Of a stretch of DNA of 50,240 nucleotides, positions 24,889 to 34,271 are shown piece after piece (the first letter of the stretch is position 1; each line of letters begins with the position of its first letter). Source of the stretch: Burkholderiales bacterium (GTDB taxonomy: Bacteria; Pseudomonadota; Gammaproteobacteria; Burkholderiales; Burkholderiaceae_C); NCBI GenBank assembly GCA_028868895.1, contig JAGWTP010000014.1:1-50240 (forward strand), in the 5' to 3' direction. The position numbers were made by a program, and so were the translations under genes. Under the pieces are notes generated by a model. It saw only the letters and a list, made by a program, of their open reading frames with translations. It made no database searches and was not told where the DNA came from.

Positions 24889-26769
24889 ATGACCAAGCAA
24901 ACGCTTTCCTTCCAGGCCGAGGTCAAGCAGATCCTGCACCTCGTCACGCACTCGCTGTATTCGAACAAGGAGATCTTCCTGCGCGAGTTGATCTCGAACG
25001 CGTCCGACGCCTGCGACAAGCTGCGCTTCGAGGCGCTGCACCACGCCGAGCTGCTCGAGGACGCACCGAACCTCGAAGTGCGTGTTGCGTTCGACGCCGA
25101 GGCCAAGACGATCACGATCACCGACAACGGCATCGGCCTGTCGAGCGAAGAGGCGGTGGCGAACCTGGGCACGATCGCCAAGAGCGGCACGCGCGAGTTC
25201 ATGTCGGCGCTCGCCGGCGACCAGAAAAAAGATGCACAACTGATCGGCCAGTTCGGCGTGGGCTTCTACAGCGGCTTCATCGTCGCCGATCGGATCACGG
25301 TCGAGTCGCGCCGCGCCGGCCTGCCGGCCGAGCAAGGCGTGCGCTGGAGTTCCGAAGGGGCCGGCGACTTCGAGGTGGAGACCCTCACGCGCGCCGCGCG
25401 CGGCACCAGCGTGACGCTGCACCTGCGCGACGGCGAAGAGGAGTTCCTGAGCGGCTGGAAGCTCAAGTCGATCATCGGCAAGTATTCGGACCACATCTCG
25501 CTGCCGATCCTGATGCGCAAGGAAGAGTGGGACGCCGAGGCGTCCAAGCAGGTGTTGAAGGACGAATGGGCGCCGGTCAACAAGGCCGCGGCGCTGTGGG
25601 CGCGCAGCAAGAGCGAGATCACGCCCGAGCAGTACACCGAGTTCTACAAGCAGATCAGCTACGACACCGAGGCGCCGCTGGCCTACACGCACAACCGCGT
25701 CGAAGGCCGCAGCGAATACACGCAACTGCTCTATGTGCCGGCCAAGGCGCCGTTCGACCTGTGGAACCGTGACAAGCGCGGCGGCGTCAAGCTGTACGTG
25801 AAGCGCGTCTTCATCATGGACGACGCCGAGGCGCTGATGCCGGTGTACCTGCGCTTCGTCAAGGGCGTGATCGACAGCGCCGACCTGCCGCTCAACGTGA
25901 GCCGCGAGCTGCTGCAGGAGAGCCGCGACGTGAAGGCGATCCGCGAAGGCTCGACCAAGCGCGTGCTCGGCATGCTCGAAGCGCTGGCCGACAGCGACGA
26001 TGTCGCCGAAAGGGCCAAGTACGCGGCGTTCTGGAAAGACTTCGGCGTGGTGCTGAAAGAAGGCGTGGGCGAGGACCACGCGAACCAGGAGCGCCTCACC
26101 AAGCTGCTGCGCTTCGCCTCGACCCACGCTGACGAAGGTGTGTCGTTTGCTGACTACCTGAGCCGCATGAAGGAAGGCCAGGAGGCGATCTACTACATCA
26201 CCGCCGACAGCCTGGCCGCCGCCAAGAGCAGCCCGCAGCTCGAGATCTTCCGCAAGAAGGGCATCGAGGTGCTGCTGCTCGTCGACCGGGTCGACGAGTG
26301 GATGCTCAGCCACCTGTACGAGTTCGACGGCAAGCCGCTGCAAAGCGTGGCCAAGGGCTCGGTCGACCTGGGCAAGCTGCAGGACGAAGCCGAGAAGAAG
26401 CAGGCCGAGGAGGCCGCGACCGCGTTCAAGCCGATGCTCGACCGCTTGAAGGCGACGTTGAAGGACCGCGCCAAGGACGTGCGCGTGACGACGCGGCTGG
26501 TCGACTCACCGGCCTGCCTGGTGGTCGAAGAAGGTGACATGAGCGGCCATCTTGCCCGGCTGCTGAAGCAGGCCGGTCAAAGCGCGCCGAAGTCGCTGCC
26601 CACGCTGGAGGTGAACGCCGAACACGCGCTGGTGAAGAAGCTAGAAGCCAGCGCCAATTTCGATGATCTGGCGAACATCCTGTTCGACCAGGCGCTGCTG
26701 GCCGAGGGTGGGCAACTGGAAGACCCGGCCGCGTATGTCAGGCGCGTCAACGCGTTGCTGCTGGCTTGA
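24889..26769 (+). CDS. htpG: Hsp90-family molecular chaperone HtpG
   Basis: This 626-residue protein has the GHKL ATPase N-domain: [18 protein letters not shown] with the catalytic Glu, [25 protein letters not shown], and [11 protein letters not shown] as lid. A middle domain follows (residues ~235-500, including [17 protein letters not shown] with the ATP-contacting Arg), then a C-terminal dimerisation domain. It is an ATP-dependent chaperone in the cytoplasm that remodels late folding intermediates with DnaK. Length matches E. coli HtpG. The ATG follows GAAGAACC. A candidate heat-shock promoter lies upstream. Confidence 0.97.
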   Translation: MTKQTLSFQAEVKQILHLVTHSLYSNKEIFLRELISNASDACDKLRFEALHHAELLEDAPNLEVRVAFDAEAKTITITDNGIGLSSEEAVANLGTIAKSGTREFMSALAGDQKKDAQLIGQFGVGFYSGFIVADRITVESRRAGLPAEQGVRWSSEGAGDFEVETLTRAARGTSVTLHLRDGEEEFLSGWKLKSIIGKYSDHISLPILMRKEEWDAEASKQVLKDEWAPVNKAAALWARSKSEITPEQYTEFYKQISYDTEAPLAYTHNRVEGRSEYTQLLYVPAKAPFDLWNRDKRGGVKLYVKRVFIMDDAEALMPVYLRFVKGVIDSADLPLNVSRELLQESRDVKAIREGSTKRVLGMLEALADSDDVAERAKYAAFWKDFGVVLKEGVGEDHANQERLTKLLRFASTHADEGVSFADYLSRMKEGQEAIYYITADSLAAAKSSPQLEIFRKKGIEVLLLVDRVDEWMLSHLYEFDGKPLQSVAKGSVDLGKLQDEAEKKQAEEAATAFKPMLDRLKATLKDRAKDVRVTTRLVDSPACLVVEEGDMSGHLARLLKQAGQSAPKSLPTLEVNAEHALVKKLEASANFDDLANILFDQALLAEGGQLEDPAAYVRRVNALLLA

Positions 26770-26833
26770 GTTGAACGACGCCTGATCTGGCGCTCGCCCG
26801 GGGCGCTCGTCATGCGCCGCTCCGAGGCCGGCC

Positions 26834-27907
26834 TCATCGGCCGCCCAGCGGTGGCTCCGCCATCGCCTTGATCTGCTCGCGCAGGCGGCTCGTCTGCTCG
26901 GCCCAGTACGACGGGCTGTCGAACCACGGAAAGGCGACCGGGAACGCCGGATCGTTCCAGCGCCTGGCGATCCAGGCGCTGTGATGGATCATGCGCAGCG
27001 TGCGCAGCGGCTCGATCAGGCGCAGCTCGCGCCAGTCGAAGTCCATGAAGCTTTCGTAGCCGTCGAGCACGGCGGCGAGTTGGCGCGTCATCGCCGCGCG
27101 GTCGCCGGACAGCAGCATCCACAGGTCCTGCGTGGCCGGGCCCATTACGGCGTCGTCCAGGTCGACGAAGTGCGGCCCATCGGCACCCCACAGGACGTTG
27201 CCGAGGTGGCAGTCGCCGTGCAGGCGCAGCGGGCGCGGCGCGGGGCTGCGCTCGAACGCTTCGGCGACGGCGACCAGCGCGTCTTCGGTGGTTTGTCGCC
27301 ACGCCGGTTCGGCATCGGGCGGGATCAGGTCCTGGCTCAGCAGCCAATCGCGGTTGTCGGTGCCGAAGGTCTTCGGGTCGAGCGTCTGGCGGTATTCGAA
27401 CGGCTTCAAAGCGCCGATCGCGTGGATGCGGCCGATGAAGCGGCCGATCCATTCGAGCGTGCCGGCGTCTTCGAGCTCCGGTGCGCGCCCGGCCAGGCGC
27501 TGGCTCACGCTGAAGCGGTAGGCGCCCAGTGGCGTATCGAGCCGTGCCAGTGTCGGCCCCGACAGCGTGACCCGCTCAGCGTGGCGCGATGCGTCGTCGA
27601 GCGCCATCGACCACGCCGCGGTCACCGGGATCTCGCTGGCGACGAGTTCGGCGGCGAAGGCGTGTTCCTCGAGAATCTGCGCATCGCTCCAACGTCCGGG
27701 CCGGTAGAACTTGGTGACGACGACACGGCCGTCTTCCAGAAACACCTGGAAGACGCGGTTCTCGTAGGAGTTGAGCTGGATCAGCCGGCCATCGCCGCGC
27801 AGACCCACCGCTTCGAGCGCGTCGAGGACGACCTCCGGGCCGAGCCCGGCATAGGGTGTCTCGGAAAGGCGATCGAGGGTCGAGCCAGCCGGCGGGTTCG
27901 GGTTCAT
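26834..27907 (-). CDS. srkA: Stress response kinase A (SrkA/RdoA/YihE family)
   Basis: This 357-residue protein is an aminoglycoside-phosphotransferase-like Ser/Thr kinase. It contains NSYENRVFQVFLEDGRVVVTKFYRPGRW, with the ATP-binding Lys, then ILEEHAFAAELVASEIPV. The catalytic loop is LHGDCHLGNVLW (Asp and Asn), and the metal-binding FVDLDDAVMGP follows. In E. coli the kinase counters MazEF-linked death and is induced by envelope stress. The substrate here is unknown. Length and motifs match SrkA. It is convergent with htpG. Confidence 0.92.
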   Translation of the reverse strand: MNPNPPAGSTLDRLSETPYAGLGPEVVLDALEAVGLRGDGRLIQLNSYENRVFQVFLEDGRVVVTKFYRPGRWSDAQILEEHAFAAELVASEIPVTAAWSMALDDASRHAERVTLSGPTLARLDTPLGAYRFSVSQRLAGRAPELEDAGTLEWIGRFIGRIHAIGALKPFEYRQTLDPKTFGTDNRDWLLSQDLIPPDAEPAWRQTTEDALVAVAEAFERSPAPRPLRLHGDCHLGNVLWGADGPHFVDLDDAVMGPATQDLWMLLSGDRAAMTRQLAAVLDGYESFMDFDWRELRLIEPLRTLRMIHHSAWIARRWNDPAFPVAFPWFDSPSYWAEQTSRLREQIKAMAEPPLGGR

Positions 27908-27940
27908 GCGCGCATCGTACGCGCCGACCCGAGGCTTTCG

Positions 27941-28771
27941 TCAGTGGCGCGCGCTGCCGGTGTACTGCGGCGCGTCGACGACGACGCCACCGAGTTCATT
28001 GGCCTCGGGCGCGGGCAGCGGCTCGGGCCGATCGTCGACGTTGCCGTATGTCGTCTGACCGGCGCGGCGTGGTTGCGTGCGCAGCGCTTGACCGGCGTTC
28101 AGCGGCGAAAACTCGCTGGCGCCGAATCCATCGCGCGAATCGGGGGCGAAGAACGAATCCTGGAACACCGTCGAGTCCTGCCACAGCGCAGTACGCGCGG
28201 CACGCCGCGAGGCCACCGTGTGCGACAACGCGTCTCGGGCCTGATGCAGGCTCGGTGCCGAAGCCGGTTGCGGGCCACGGGACTGGGCGCTGCTGCTGGG
28301 CACCAGCAACTGCAATTCCGCGACCGAAGGCAGTTGGTCCACCGGGCAGCGCAGGTAGCGAACACGGCAAGCGCTCAGGACCGATTGCTTGATCTGCATC
28401 ACGCGGCGCGAATTGCCGCGATCGGTGTCGAGGTCGATTGCGGCGAGCACGCGGCCGTTGGCACTGCACACTGCGAAGGTCACGTGGCTGGATCCGAGCA
28501 GGTCGAACCAATAGCGCACTTCGTTCGGGTCGGTTGGCTGGCAGAACCGGACCAGCGGCAACTTCGACAGCACGATGTGGTGCGGCAGCGCCTCGCGCAA
28601 AAGGCGGTAGACCCGCCGCTCGTCGGTCGAGAACACCGGGCGCGCGGTCAGGGCCCACTCGGTGGGCAATTCGAGCGATTTCTTTGGCTTGCTGTTGAAC
28701 GCCCACAGCGCCAGCACGAGTGCCAGCAAGGCGAGAGCGGCGAGCGCAACAATCCAAGGGAGCGTTTGCAT
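27941..28771 (-). CDS. Membrane-anchored DUF2726 protein
   Basis: This 276-residue protein has one N-terminal membrane helix (~5-26, LPWIVALAALALLALVLALW) and a short basic stretch. A DUF2726 domain (~45-150) follows, with FSTDERRVYRLLREALP, V-x-FAVC, GRVLAAIDLDTDR and a late strand with R-CP-V. The fold is related to restriction-endonuclease-like or topoisomerase zinc-ribbon-linked domains by family annotation, but no activity is established. The C-terminal ~120 residues are Ser/Ala/Pro-rich and look disordered. It lies 33 bp upstream of srkA on the same strand, so it may be co-transcribed with it. Confidence 0.75.
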   Translation of the reverse strand: MQTLPWIVALAALALLALVLALWAFNSKPKKSLELPTEWALTARPVFSTDERRVYRLLREALPHHIVLSKLPLVRFCQPTDPNEVRYWFDLLGSSHVTFAVCSANGRVLAAIDLDTDRGNSRRVMQIKQSVLSACRVRYLRCPVDQLPSVAELQLLVPSSSAQSRGPQPASAPSLHQARDALSHTVASRRAARTALWQDSTVFQDSFFAPDSRDGFGASEFSPLNAGQALRTQPRRAGQTTYGNVDDRPEPLPAPEANELGGVVVDAPQYTGSARH

Positions 28772-28936
28772 GTCGGACAGCGCGGTTCATTCAAGAAGCC
28801 GATGGCCGCGTCGGAGCGACGCGCCTGATTTCCAAATGTACCGGATGCCAACTGTCCCGCGCGCCGCCGAGCATCCCCCGACCCGAGGGGACGGTGGCGG
28901 GCGGACCGGGAGGCGTGCGGAAAACACGCCACCCTG

Positions 28937-29695
28937 TCAGTCGTTTGCAACGCGGGTGGTTTCGCCCTGAGCGATGCTGAGGTCCTTGGGCGCGACAAAG
29001 AGGCGGTTGACCATCCGCGCATGCACCTTGAGCCGATAGTCCAGTTCCGCCGCTTGATGTTCCATGAATTCGCCCACATGCGAGGCCAGCGTGTCCGGTG
29101 GGAGTTTCAGTCGTGCATCGGATTCCGAACCCTCGCGCACCACGGTCGCGCCCGCGTTGCGGGCAATCTTCAGCATGGCCGTGTTTTCGCTCAGGGCATG
29201 GATGAACAGCGTCTCGACTCCCCGATTGCGCGCGTGCAACACGGCGTGCTCGAACAGGCGACGGCCGAAACCGCGCCGGCGCCCACGCGGCAGCACCGAC
29301 ACCCCGAACTCGGACATCGACTGGCCGCCATCGGGGTTAGCAATCCCGATGTGCGCCAAGTGCGCCATCGCAATGACTTCGAGGCGGCGGCTGAAGATGC
29401 CGAACACCTCGTCTTGCTCGAAGTCGAGCATGTCCACGTATTTTGAGATCTGGGCATCGCTCGCCGGGTAACCAAATCGAAGGTAGCGGTCGCTCACTTC
29501 AAGGGCGATCAGATGGGCGGCGATGCGCTCCCGATGGCGTGGCCCCAGTGACCGGATCGGAACCCAGTTCCAGCTGGCCGCGACCGGAATATCGGCGCGC
29601 ACATTCGAGGGGACAACCGCGATCGGCTCCGGCGACGAAGCGCTGGCAGCGGAAGTGAGGGCGTTCGGCGTCACGGGTGGGTCAGGAATGCTCAT
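28937..29695 (-). CDS. GNAT-family N-acetyltransferase
   Basis: This 252-residue protein has a GNAT domain at about 45-195. It includes RERIAAHLIALEVSDRYLRFGY, the central strand AMAHLAHIGI, the acetyl-CoA pyrophosphate loop in VLPRGRRRGFGRRLFEHAV (a Q/R-x-x-G-x-G/A type motif), and LFIHALSENTAMLKIARNAGA. The substrate is unknown. The first ~40 residues are Ala/Ser/Pro-rich. The C-terminal helix region (FMEHQAAELDYRL) is extra. Its start lies 105 bp from the rplM promoter and a well-spaced promoter precedes it. The 165-bp gap on its 3' side shows nothing recognisable. Confidence 0.82.
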   Translation of the reverse strand: MSIPDPPVTPNALTSAASASSPEPIAVVPSNVRADIPVAASWNWVPIRSLGPRHRERIAAHLIALEVSDRYLRFGYPASDAQISKYVDMLDFEQDEVFGIFSRRLEVIAMAHLAHIGIANPDGGQSMSEFGVSVLPRGRRRGFGRRLFEHAVLHARNRGVETLFIHALSENTAMLKIARNAGATVVREGSESDARLKLPPDTLASHVGEFMEHQAAELDYRLKVHARMVNRLFVAPKDLSIAQGETTRVAND

Positions 29696-29710
29696 GACTG
29701 GAAATATCCG

Positions 29711-29739
29711 ATTTAAGGGTTAACACCAGTCTACGGCAA
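29711..29739 (-). promoter_or_regulatory. Candidate sigma-70 promoter of the GNAT gene
   Basis: On the minus strand, TTGCCG (29739-29734) and TTAAAT (29716-29711) are exactly 17 bp apart. Transcription would begin about 10 bases before the ATG at 29695, leaving little room for a ribosome binding site; none is visible. Motif-based only. Confidence 0.5.
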
Positions 29740-29797
29740 GCGATTAGACTTTCCTCCCGACCCGCCGGGTTGTCCTCGGGCCGTGGCGCGCATGCTC

Positions 29798-29806
29798 TGG
29801 TATAGT
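29798..29806 (+). promoter_or_regulatory. Extended -10 promoter of rplM-rpsI
   Basis: TGG followed by TATAGT (TATAGT at 29801-29806) is an extended -10 element; no good -35 is seen at 16-18 bp. It predicts a start near 29813 and a leader of about 145 bases before rplM. Confidence 0.55.
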
Positions 29807-29812
29807 GATGGG

Positions 29813-29956
29813 CTTTCTCGAGTTTCCCCCCGAGAAGCTCAGTGCCGGTGCAAGCCGGGGCTGCAGATCAAGCGGCGTGCGAGAGCCCACCAGTTTCCAG
29901 AAGTGGAGCCGAGCGCGGTCGCAATGCGGGGCAGACATCTCAACTTACCTACTGCC
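29813..29956 (+). promoter_or_regulatory. Structured 5' leader of the rplM-rpsI mRNA
   Basis: The predicted leader contains three possible stems. TTCTCG (29815-29820) pairs with CGAGAA (29831-29836) around a C-rich loop. CCGG pairs with CCGG around TGCAAG in 29845-29858. CCAC pairs with GTGG around 29887-29906. E. coli L13 represses its own rplM-rpsI mRNA, so an autoregulatory leader is plausible. The fold matches no riboswitch class I recognise. Confidence 0.4.
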
Positions 29957-30385
29957 ATGAAAACCTTCAGCGCCAAACCGGCCGAAGTGACGCATGAGTG
30001 GTTTGTGATTGACGCGACCGATAAGGTTCTCGGAAGGGTGGCCAGTGAAGTCGCCCTCCGCTTGCGCGGCAAACACAAGGCCATTTACACGCCTCACGTC
30101 GATACCGGCGATTTCATCGTCATCGTCAACGCCGACAAGATCCGCGTCACCGGCAACAAGGCCAACGACAAGGTGTACTACACCCATTCGGGCTACCCGG
30201 GCGGCATCCATGCGACCAAGTTCAAGGACATGCAGGCCAAGCACCCCGGTCGCGCCATCGAGAAGGCCGTGAAGGGCATGCTCCCGAAGGGTCCGCTGGG
30301 CTACGCGATGGTCAAGAAGCTGAAGGTATATGCCGGAGCTTCGCATCCGCACACTGCCCAACAGCCCAAAGTCCTCGAAATCTAA
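29957..30385 (+). CDS. rplM: 50S ribosomal protein L13
   Basis: This 142-residue protein matches L13 along its whole length: [33 protein letters not shown], then [22 protein letters not shown] and the conserved [21 protein letters not shown] block. It is an early-assembly protein of the large subunit. The ATG at 29957 aligns with the family start. It forms an operon with rpsI 9 bp downstream, the standard arrangement, ending at a terminator at 30811-30842. Confidence 0.97.
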   Translation: MKTFSAKPAEVTHEWFVIDATDKVLGRVASEVALRLRGKHKAIYTPHVDTGDFIVIVNADKIRVTGNKANDKVYYTHSGYPGGIHATKFKDMQAKHPGRAIEKAVKGMLPKGPLGYAMVKKLKVYAGASHPHTAQQPKVLEI

Positions 30386-30394
30386 GGAGCGGCA

Positions 30395-30787
30395 ATGATC
30401 GGAATTTGGAACTACGGAACCGGCCGCCGCAAGTCTTCGGTGGCGCGCGTTTTCATGAAGAAGGGCACCGGCCAGATCATCGTCAATGGCAAGACCGTCG
30501 ACGAATATTTCGGCCGCCAGACCTCCATCATGGTGGTGCGGCAGCCGCTGGTGCTGACCGCTAACGACGCTGCGTTCGACATCAAGGTCAACGTGCACGG
30601 CGGTGGCGAGTCGGGTCAGGCAGGCGCAGTGCGCCATGGCATCACCCGCGCGCTGATCGACTACGACGAGGCGCTGAAACCACCGCTCAGACAAGCCGGC
30701 TTCGTGACCCGCGATGCTCGAGAGGTCGAGCGCAAGAAGGTCGGCCTGCACGGCGCGCGTCGCCGCAAGCAATTCAGCAAGCGCTGA
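30395..30787 (+). CDS. rpsI: 30S ribosomal protein S9
   Basis: This 130-residue S9 protein has [14 protein letters not shown] at the start, [23 protein letters not shown] in the middle, and the basic tail [18 protein letters not shown], whose final Arg contacts P-site tRNA. AAGGAG lies just upstream of the ATG. It is the second gene of the rplM operon. Confidence 0.98.
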   Translation: MIGIWNYGTGRRKSSVARVFMKKGTGQIIVNGKTVDEYFGRQTSIMVVRQPLVLTANDAAFDIKVNVHGGGESGQAGAVRHGITRALIDYDEALKPPLRQAGFVTRDAREVERKKVGLHGARRRKQFSKR

Positions 30788-30810
30788 TCGAAGGTCGAAC
30801 CTGTTCGTTG

Positions 30811-30842
30811 AAAGGCCACCTTCGGGTGGCCTTTGTGTTTTT
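30811..30842 (+). terminator. Rho-independent terminator after rpsI
   Basis: AAAGGCCACC and GGTGGCCTTT pair perfectly (10 bp) around a TTCG tetraloop, followed by GTGTTTTT. A strong terminator for the rplM-rpsI transcript, 23 bases after the rpsI stop. Confidence 0.92.
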
Positions 30843-30978
30843 ACCGAACCGACACCACTGTCGGCGTGGGCGTTCGCCGAGGGTGACGTTCATGTCGGTG
30901 GGGAAAACCCCGCGATGACCCACGCGGCTTCAAATCTCCGATAATGTGTAAAACGGCACTTTGCCGCAGGAGTCTTCC

Positions 30979-31362
30979 ATGAGCGCAGTCGCTGAGAACA
31001 TCCAAACCCTCGCGCAGGCCGATGACGAGCCGCCGGTGCCGCTGGTCTTTACCGACAGCGCGGCCAACAAGGTCAAGGAACTCGTCGACGAAGAAGGCAA
31101 CCCCGAACTGAAACTGCGCGTCTTCGTGCAGGGCGGCGGTTGTTCCGGGTTCCAGTACGGCTTCACGTTCGACGAGATCGTCAACGACGACGACACGCAG
31201 ATGAGCAAGAACGGCGTCACGTTGCTGATCGACGCGATGAGTCTGCAGTACCTCGCCGGCGCCGAGATCGATTACAAGGACGACCTGCAAGGCGCTCAGT
31301 TCGTGATCAAGAACCCGAATGCCACGACCACCTGCGGCTGCGGCTCCAGCTTTTCGGCCTGA
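30979..31362 (+). CDS. erpA: Iron-sulfur cluster insertion protein ErpA
   Basis: This 127-residue A-type Fe-S carrier has the three expected cysteines: one in [11 protein letters not shown] and two in the C-terminal [10 protein letters not shown]. It also has [18 protein letters not shown] at the start of the domain. A-type carriers deliver 4Fe-4S clusters to apo-enzymes such as IspG/IspH. The spacing and position next to rpsI fit ErpA rather than IscA. The ATG at 30979 has CAGGAG upstream; six extra in-frame codons precede it. A GATAAT at 30940-30945 may be its -10. The first ~25 residues are an acidic extension. Confidence 0.93.
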   Translation: MSAVAENIQTLAQADDEPPVPLVFTDSAANKVKELVDEEGNPELKLRVFVQGGGCSGFQYGFTFDEIVNDDDTQMSKNGVTLLIDAMSLQYLAGAEIDYKDDLQGAQFVIKNPNATTTCGCGSSFSA

Positions 31363-31385
31363 ACACGCGGCTCGCCCATGACATC

Positions 31386-31410
31386 AAGGCCGCCTTCGGG
31401 CGGCTTTTTT
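31386..31410 (+). terminator. Rho-independent terminator after erpA
   Basis: GCCGCC (31389-31394) and GGCGGC (31399-31404) flank a TTCG tetraloop, followed by six T. It ends the erpA transcript 24 bases after the stop and faces the convergent anmK gene. Confidence 0.9.
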
Positions 31411-31456
31411 GTGGTGCGCCCGGCACGGGCGCACTCTTGCGCTTCGGGCTGCTCGC

Positions 31457-32581
31457 TCAGTGAGCCGGGTACAACGCGCCCAACAGGCGCGGTCCCGCCG
31501 CTCCAGTGACGCCCGGCAGGTTCGCGCACTCGCGGCGCATGAACGCCCGCGCCAGCCAAGCGAATGCGCAGGCCTCGACCTGGCTCGCGGGCAGGCCGCG
31601 CTGATCGCTCGCCAGCACCGTAAGCCCCGGAAGCAGCGCGGCGAGACGGTGCATCAGGTACGCGTTGAACGCCCCCCCGCCGCAAACCAGCACCTCGCGT
31701 GAATCGGCACCATACGAGCGGACATCGGCGGCGCAGGTGGCGGCGCTGAGCTCGGCCAGGGTCGCCTGCACGTCGGCAGCGCGCATCGGCGCGCCCAGGT
31801 TTCGCAGCCTCGCCTCCAGCCATGCTGGATGGAACCGGTCACGTCCGGTGCTTTTTGGTGGAGATATTTGGAAGTAGGCGTCGGCCAGCATGTTGGCGAG
31901 CAATTCCTCGTTGACGTTGCCCGAGGCGGCCCAGGCGCCCGCGTCGTCGAACGCGCGACCGGTGTGCAGTCGACACCAATGGTCCATCAGCGCGTTGCCC
32001 GGTCCGCAATCGAAGCCGATGGTGCGGCCGTCGGCGTGCAGCACCGTCAGGTTGCCGATGCCGCCGATATTCAGCACGGCCACGGTCTCGCCAGGTAGGC
32101 CGAACACCGCGCGGTGGAACACGGGAACGAGCGGCGCACCCTGGCCACCAGCCGCGACGTCGCGGCTGCGCAGGTCGGCCACCACATCGATATGGCACAG
32201 CTCGGCCAGCAACGCCGGGTTATTCAACTGCAGGGTGTAGCCGGTGGCGTCGAATTCGCCCGGTCGGTGACGCACGGTTTGCCCGTGCGCGCCGATCGCA
32301 CGGACTGCCGATCGTGGCGTTTCGGCCTGGCGCAACACGGCGTCCACCGTCTCGCCATAGACGCGCGCCAGCGCGTTGCCGGCGACGGCCGCTCGGTGCA
32401 ACTCGTTGTCACCGGGTGTATTGAGTGCCAGCAATTCGCCGGCCAGCGCAGGTTCGAACTTGCGATGAACGTGGGCCATCACGTGCAATGGCCGCGGCCC
32501 GCCAGCCGAGAAGTCGACCAGCACGCCATCGACGCCATCGAGCGAGGTGCCGGACATCAGGCCGATGTAAAGATCTGTCAT
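31457..32581 (-). CDS. anmK: Anhydro-N-acetylmuramic acid kinase
   Basis: This 374-residue ASKHA-fold kinase opens YIGLMSGTSLDGVDGVLVDF, with IGAHGQTVRHRPG near 100, AVLNIGGIGNLTVL near 175, and GFDCGPGNALMD supplying the catalytic Asp. It ends with VCGGGAFNAYLMHRL. It converts 1,6-anhydro-MurNAc plus ATP to MurNAc-6-phosphate, recycling the product made by lytic transglycosylases such as the slt product in this window. The gene order anmK, M23 peptidase and divergent tyrS is common in Betaproteobacteria. Confidence 0.96.
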   Translation of the reverse strand: MTDLYIGLMSGTSLDGVDGVLVDFSAGGPRPLHVMAHVHRKFEPALAGELLALNTPGDNELHRAAVAGNALARVYGETVDAVLRQAETPRSAVRAIGAHGQTVRHRPGEFDATGYTLQLNNPALLAELCHIDVVADLRSRDVAAGGQGAPLVPVFHRAVFGLPGETVAVLNIGGIGNLTVLHADGRTIGFDCGPGNALMDHWCRLHTGRAFDDAGAWAASGNVNEELLANMLADAYFQISPPKSTGRDRFHPAWLEARLRNLGAPMRAADVQATLAELSAATCAADVRSYGADSREVLVCGGGAFNAYLMHRLAALLPGLTVLASDQRGLPASQVEACAFAWLARAFMRRECANLPGVTGAAGPRLLGALYPAH

Positions 32582-32665
32582 CGGGGTGATTGTGGCGGCC
32601 GGGAGTCGCGGGCCCGCGTCATTGCGGGCCGGTATGCCGCGTGTTGCGCGCGGCGTTGCAGGCCG

Positions 32666-34060
32666 CTACTCGGCGTAGGCGCCCGAACGTGTTGCCACGC
32701 TGTCGGCCACCGCGAGCTGCTCCTGAAGGCTGCGCGCGAGCTGGGCAAATCGGGCCTTCGCAGCCGGCGCCAACGGCACCGTCTCGGACGCCTTCGCCAT
32801 GATTGTGGGGTTCTCCTGAACGCCATCGACCCGGACCTCGAAGTGCAGGTGCGGCCCGGTGGCCCAGCCTGTCGCACCGACTGCGCCGATGTGCTGGCCC
32901 TGCTCAACGTGCTGGCCGCGCTTGACGTCGATGCGGCTCATGTGCGCGTACAGCGTCGAACGGTGGACGGTGTGGCGAATCTCGACCACGTTGCCGTAGC
33001 CGTTCTGCCAGCCCGCAAAGTCGACCACGCCGTCACCGACCGCACGTATCGGCGTGCCGATGGGCGCGCCGTAGTCGACGCCCTCGTGCATCTTCCAGGC
33101 ATGCAGGAACGGGTGCAGGCGCATTCCGAACGTCGAGGTCACGCGCGAGAACTCCACCGGGCTGGCGAGATATGCGCGCTTCTTGCTCTGTCCGTCGAAG
33201 TTGTAGTAGCCGCCCTTGCCCTGCGCGTCCTTGAACCACATGGCCGAATAGGTGCGGCCGTTGTTGACGAAGTCGGCAGCCAGCACGCGTCCGGCCGTTG
33301 CGGGGCCCCAGGTGATCGGTTCGCCGTCGGCGGTCAGTGCCTCGTAGACCACCGAGAACGTGTCACCCTTGTGCAACTGGCGGTGAAAATCGAAGTCGGT
33401 CGAGAACACATCGGCGAGTTGGGTCGCCACGTTGTCGGGGATGCGCGCCTCGTCGGTCGCCGCGAACAGCGACGTTCGAACCGTGCCGCTGCCCATGCGC
33501 ACCTGGGTGGCCAACGGTGCGGTTTCGACACTGGACATCAGCCTGCCGGCCACGCGCCGCACCGTCAGCCGGGTGAAGTTCGTGGCGATCTGATCGGGAT
33601 TGGCGGCGGCGTATCGCGCCACCAGTTCCGTGAGCCTGCCGTTGGCGTCGGTCTGCACCCGCACCATCTTGCCGCCGCGCCCCTCGAGCAGCTTGCGAGC
33701 GGTCGGATCGGTGCGCAGAAACAGCGCGACCGACGCGTCGCTCACGTTTAGGCGCCCCAGCAGCGTGTCGGCGGTGTCGCTCGCGCGGGTCAGGTCGGTG
33801 CGATACAGCTCCAGGTCGTGCTCTGCCAATGCATCGAGTTGCGCCTGGATGCCGTCGGGATTGACGCTTTCGGTGACCAGACGTTTCGGCAGGTCCGACG
33901 CATCGGGCGCCATCGGCGCGATGCCGAATGCGGTCACACCGAAGCCGACCAGCGCCAGCGACACCGCCACCGTCAGGCCGCGGGAATGGGCAGAGACGAA
34001 GCGACCGGTGCACGCGACGGCCGCGGCCAACGCGCTATCCAACGATGAAGGTGTTTTCAA
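32666..34060 (-). CDS. M23-family murein endopeptidase (MepM-like)
   Basis: This 464-residue protein is anchored by one N-terminal membrane helix (~28-50). It has a long middle region with an OapA/LysM-like segment (HKGDTFSVVYEALT) and a C-terminal LytM/M23 domain. Zinc ligands are visible in MRLHPFLHAWKMHEGVDYG (His and Asp) and GPHLHFEV (H-x-H). It cuts peptide cross-links in the periplasm. The only usable start is a TTG at 34060; a stop lies three codons upstream in frame. It is 85 bp upstream of anmK and divergent from tyrS. Confidence 0.92.
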   Translation of the reverse strand: MKTPSSLDSALAAAVACTGRFVSAHSRGLTVAVSLALVGFGVTAFGIAPMAPDASDLPKRLVTESVNPDGIQAQLDALAEHDLELYRTDLTRASDTADTLLGRLNVSDASVALFLRTDPTARKLLEGRGGKMVRVQTDANGRLTELVARYAAANPDQIATNFTRLTVRRVAGRLMSSVETAPLATQVRMGSGTVRTSLFAATDEARIPDNVATQLADVFSTDFDFHRQLHKGDTFSVVYEALTADGEPITWGPATAGRVLAADFVNNGRTYSAMWFKDAQGKGGYYNFDGQSKKRAYLASPVEFSRVTSTFGMRLHPFLHAWKMHEGVDYGAPIGTPIRAVGDGVVDFAGWQNGYGNVVEIRHTVHRSTLYAHMSRIDVKRGQHVEQGQHIGAVGATGWATGPHLHFEVRVDGVQENPTIMAKASETVPLAPAAKARFAQLARSLQEQLAVADSVATRSGAYAE

Positions 34061-34271
34061 TTTGGTTCAGGAGCGCGAAGGCTCTTCATTCGAATGCGGG
34101 CAACATCGGCCCGCACTGCTGTTTTTGTCCCTGCGGCCCCGAGGGCCTCCACTAGAATCCGTGGCGCCTTGCGAACCACGTTCAGGCTGCAATCCGACTG
34201 CTGTCGGCGAGCCCGAAACGCCGCGCAGTATACCGACCCGACCCGGCGACGGTCCCCCGTAAAAGCCCCGT

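Noticed and set aside
29813-29956. Possible known riboswitch (FMN, cobalamin or TPP) ahead of rplM
   Set aside because: None of the conserved core sequences of those classes is present, and a ribosomal protein operon is an unlikely target.
30900-30911. GGGGAAAACCCC as a regulator site upstream of erpA
   Set aside because: It is short, lies outside the probable promoter, and does not match an IscR site well enough to call.
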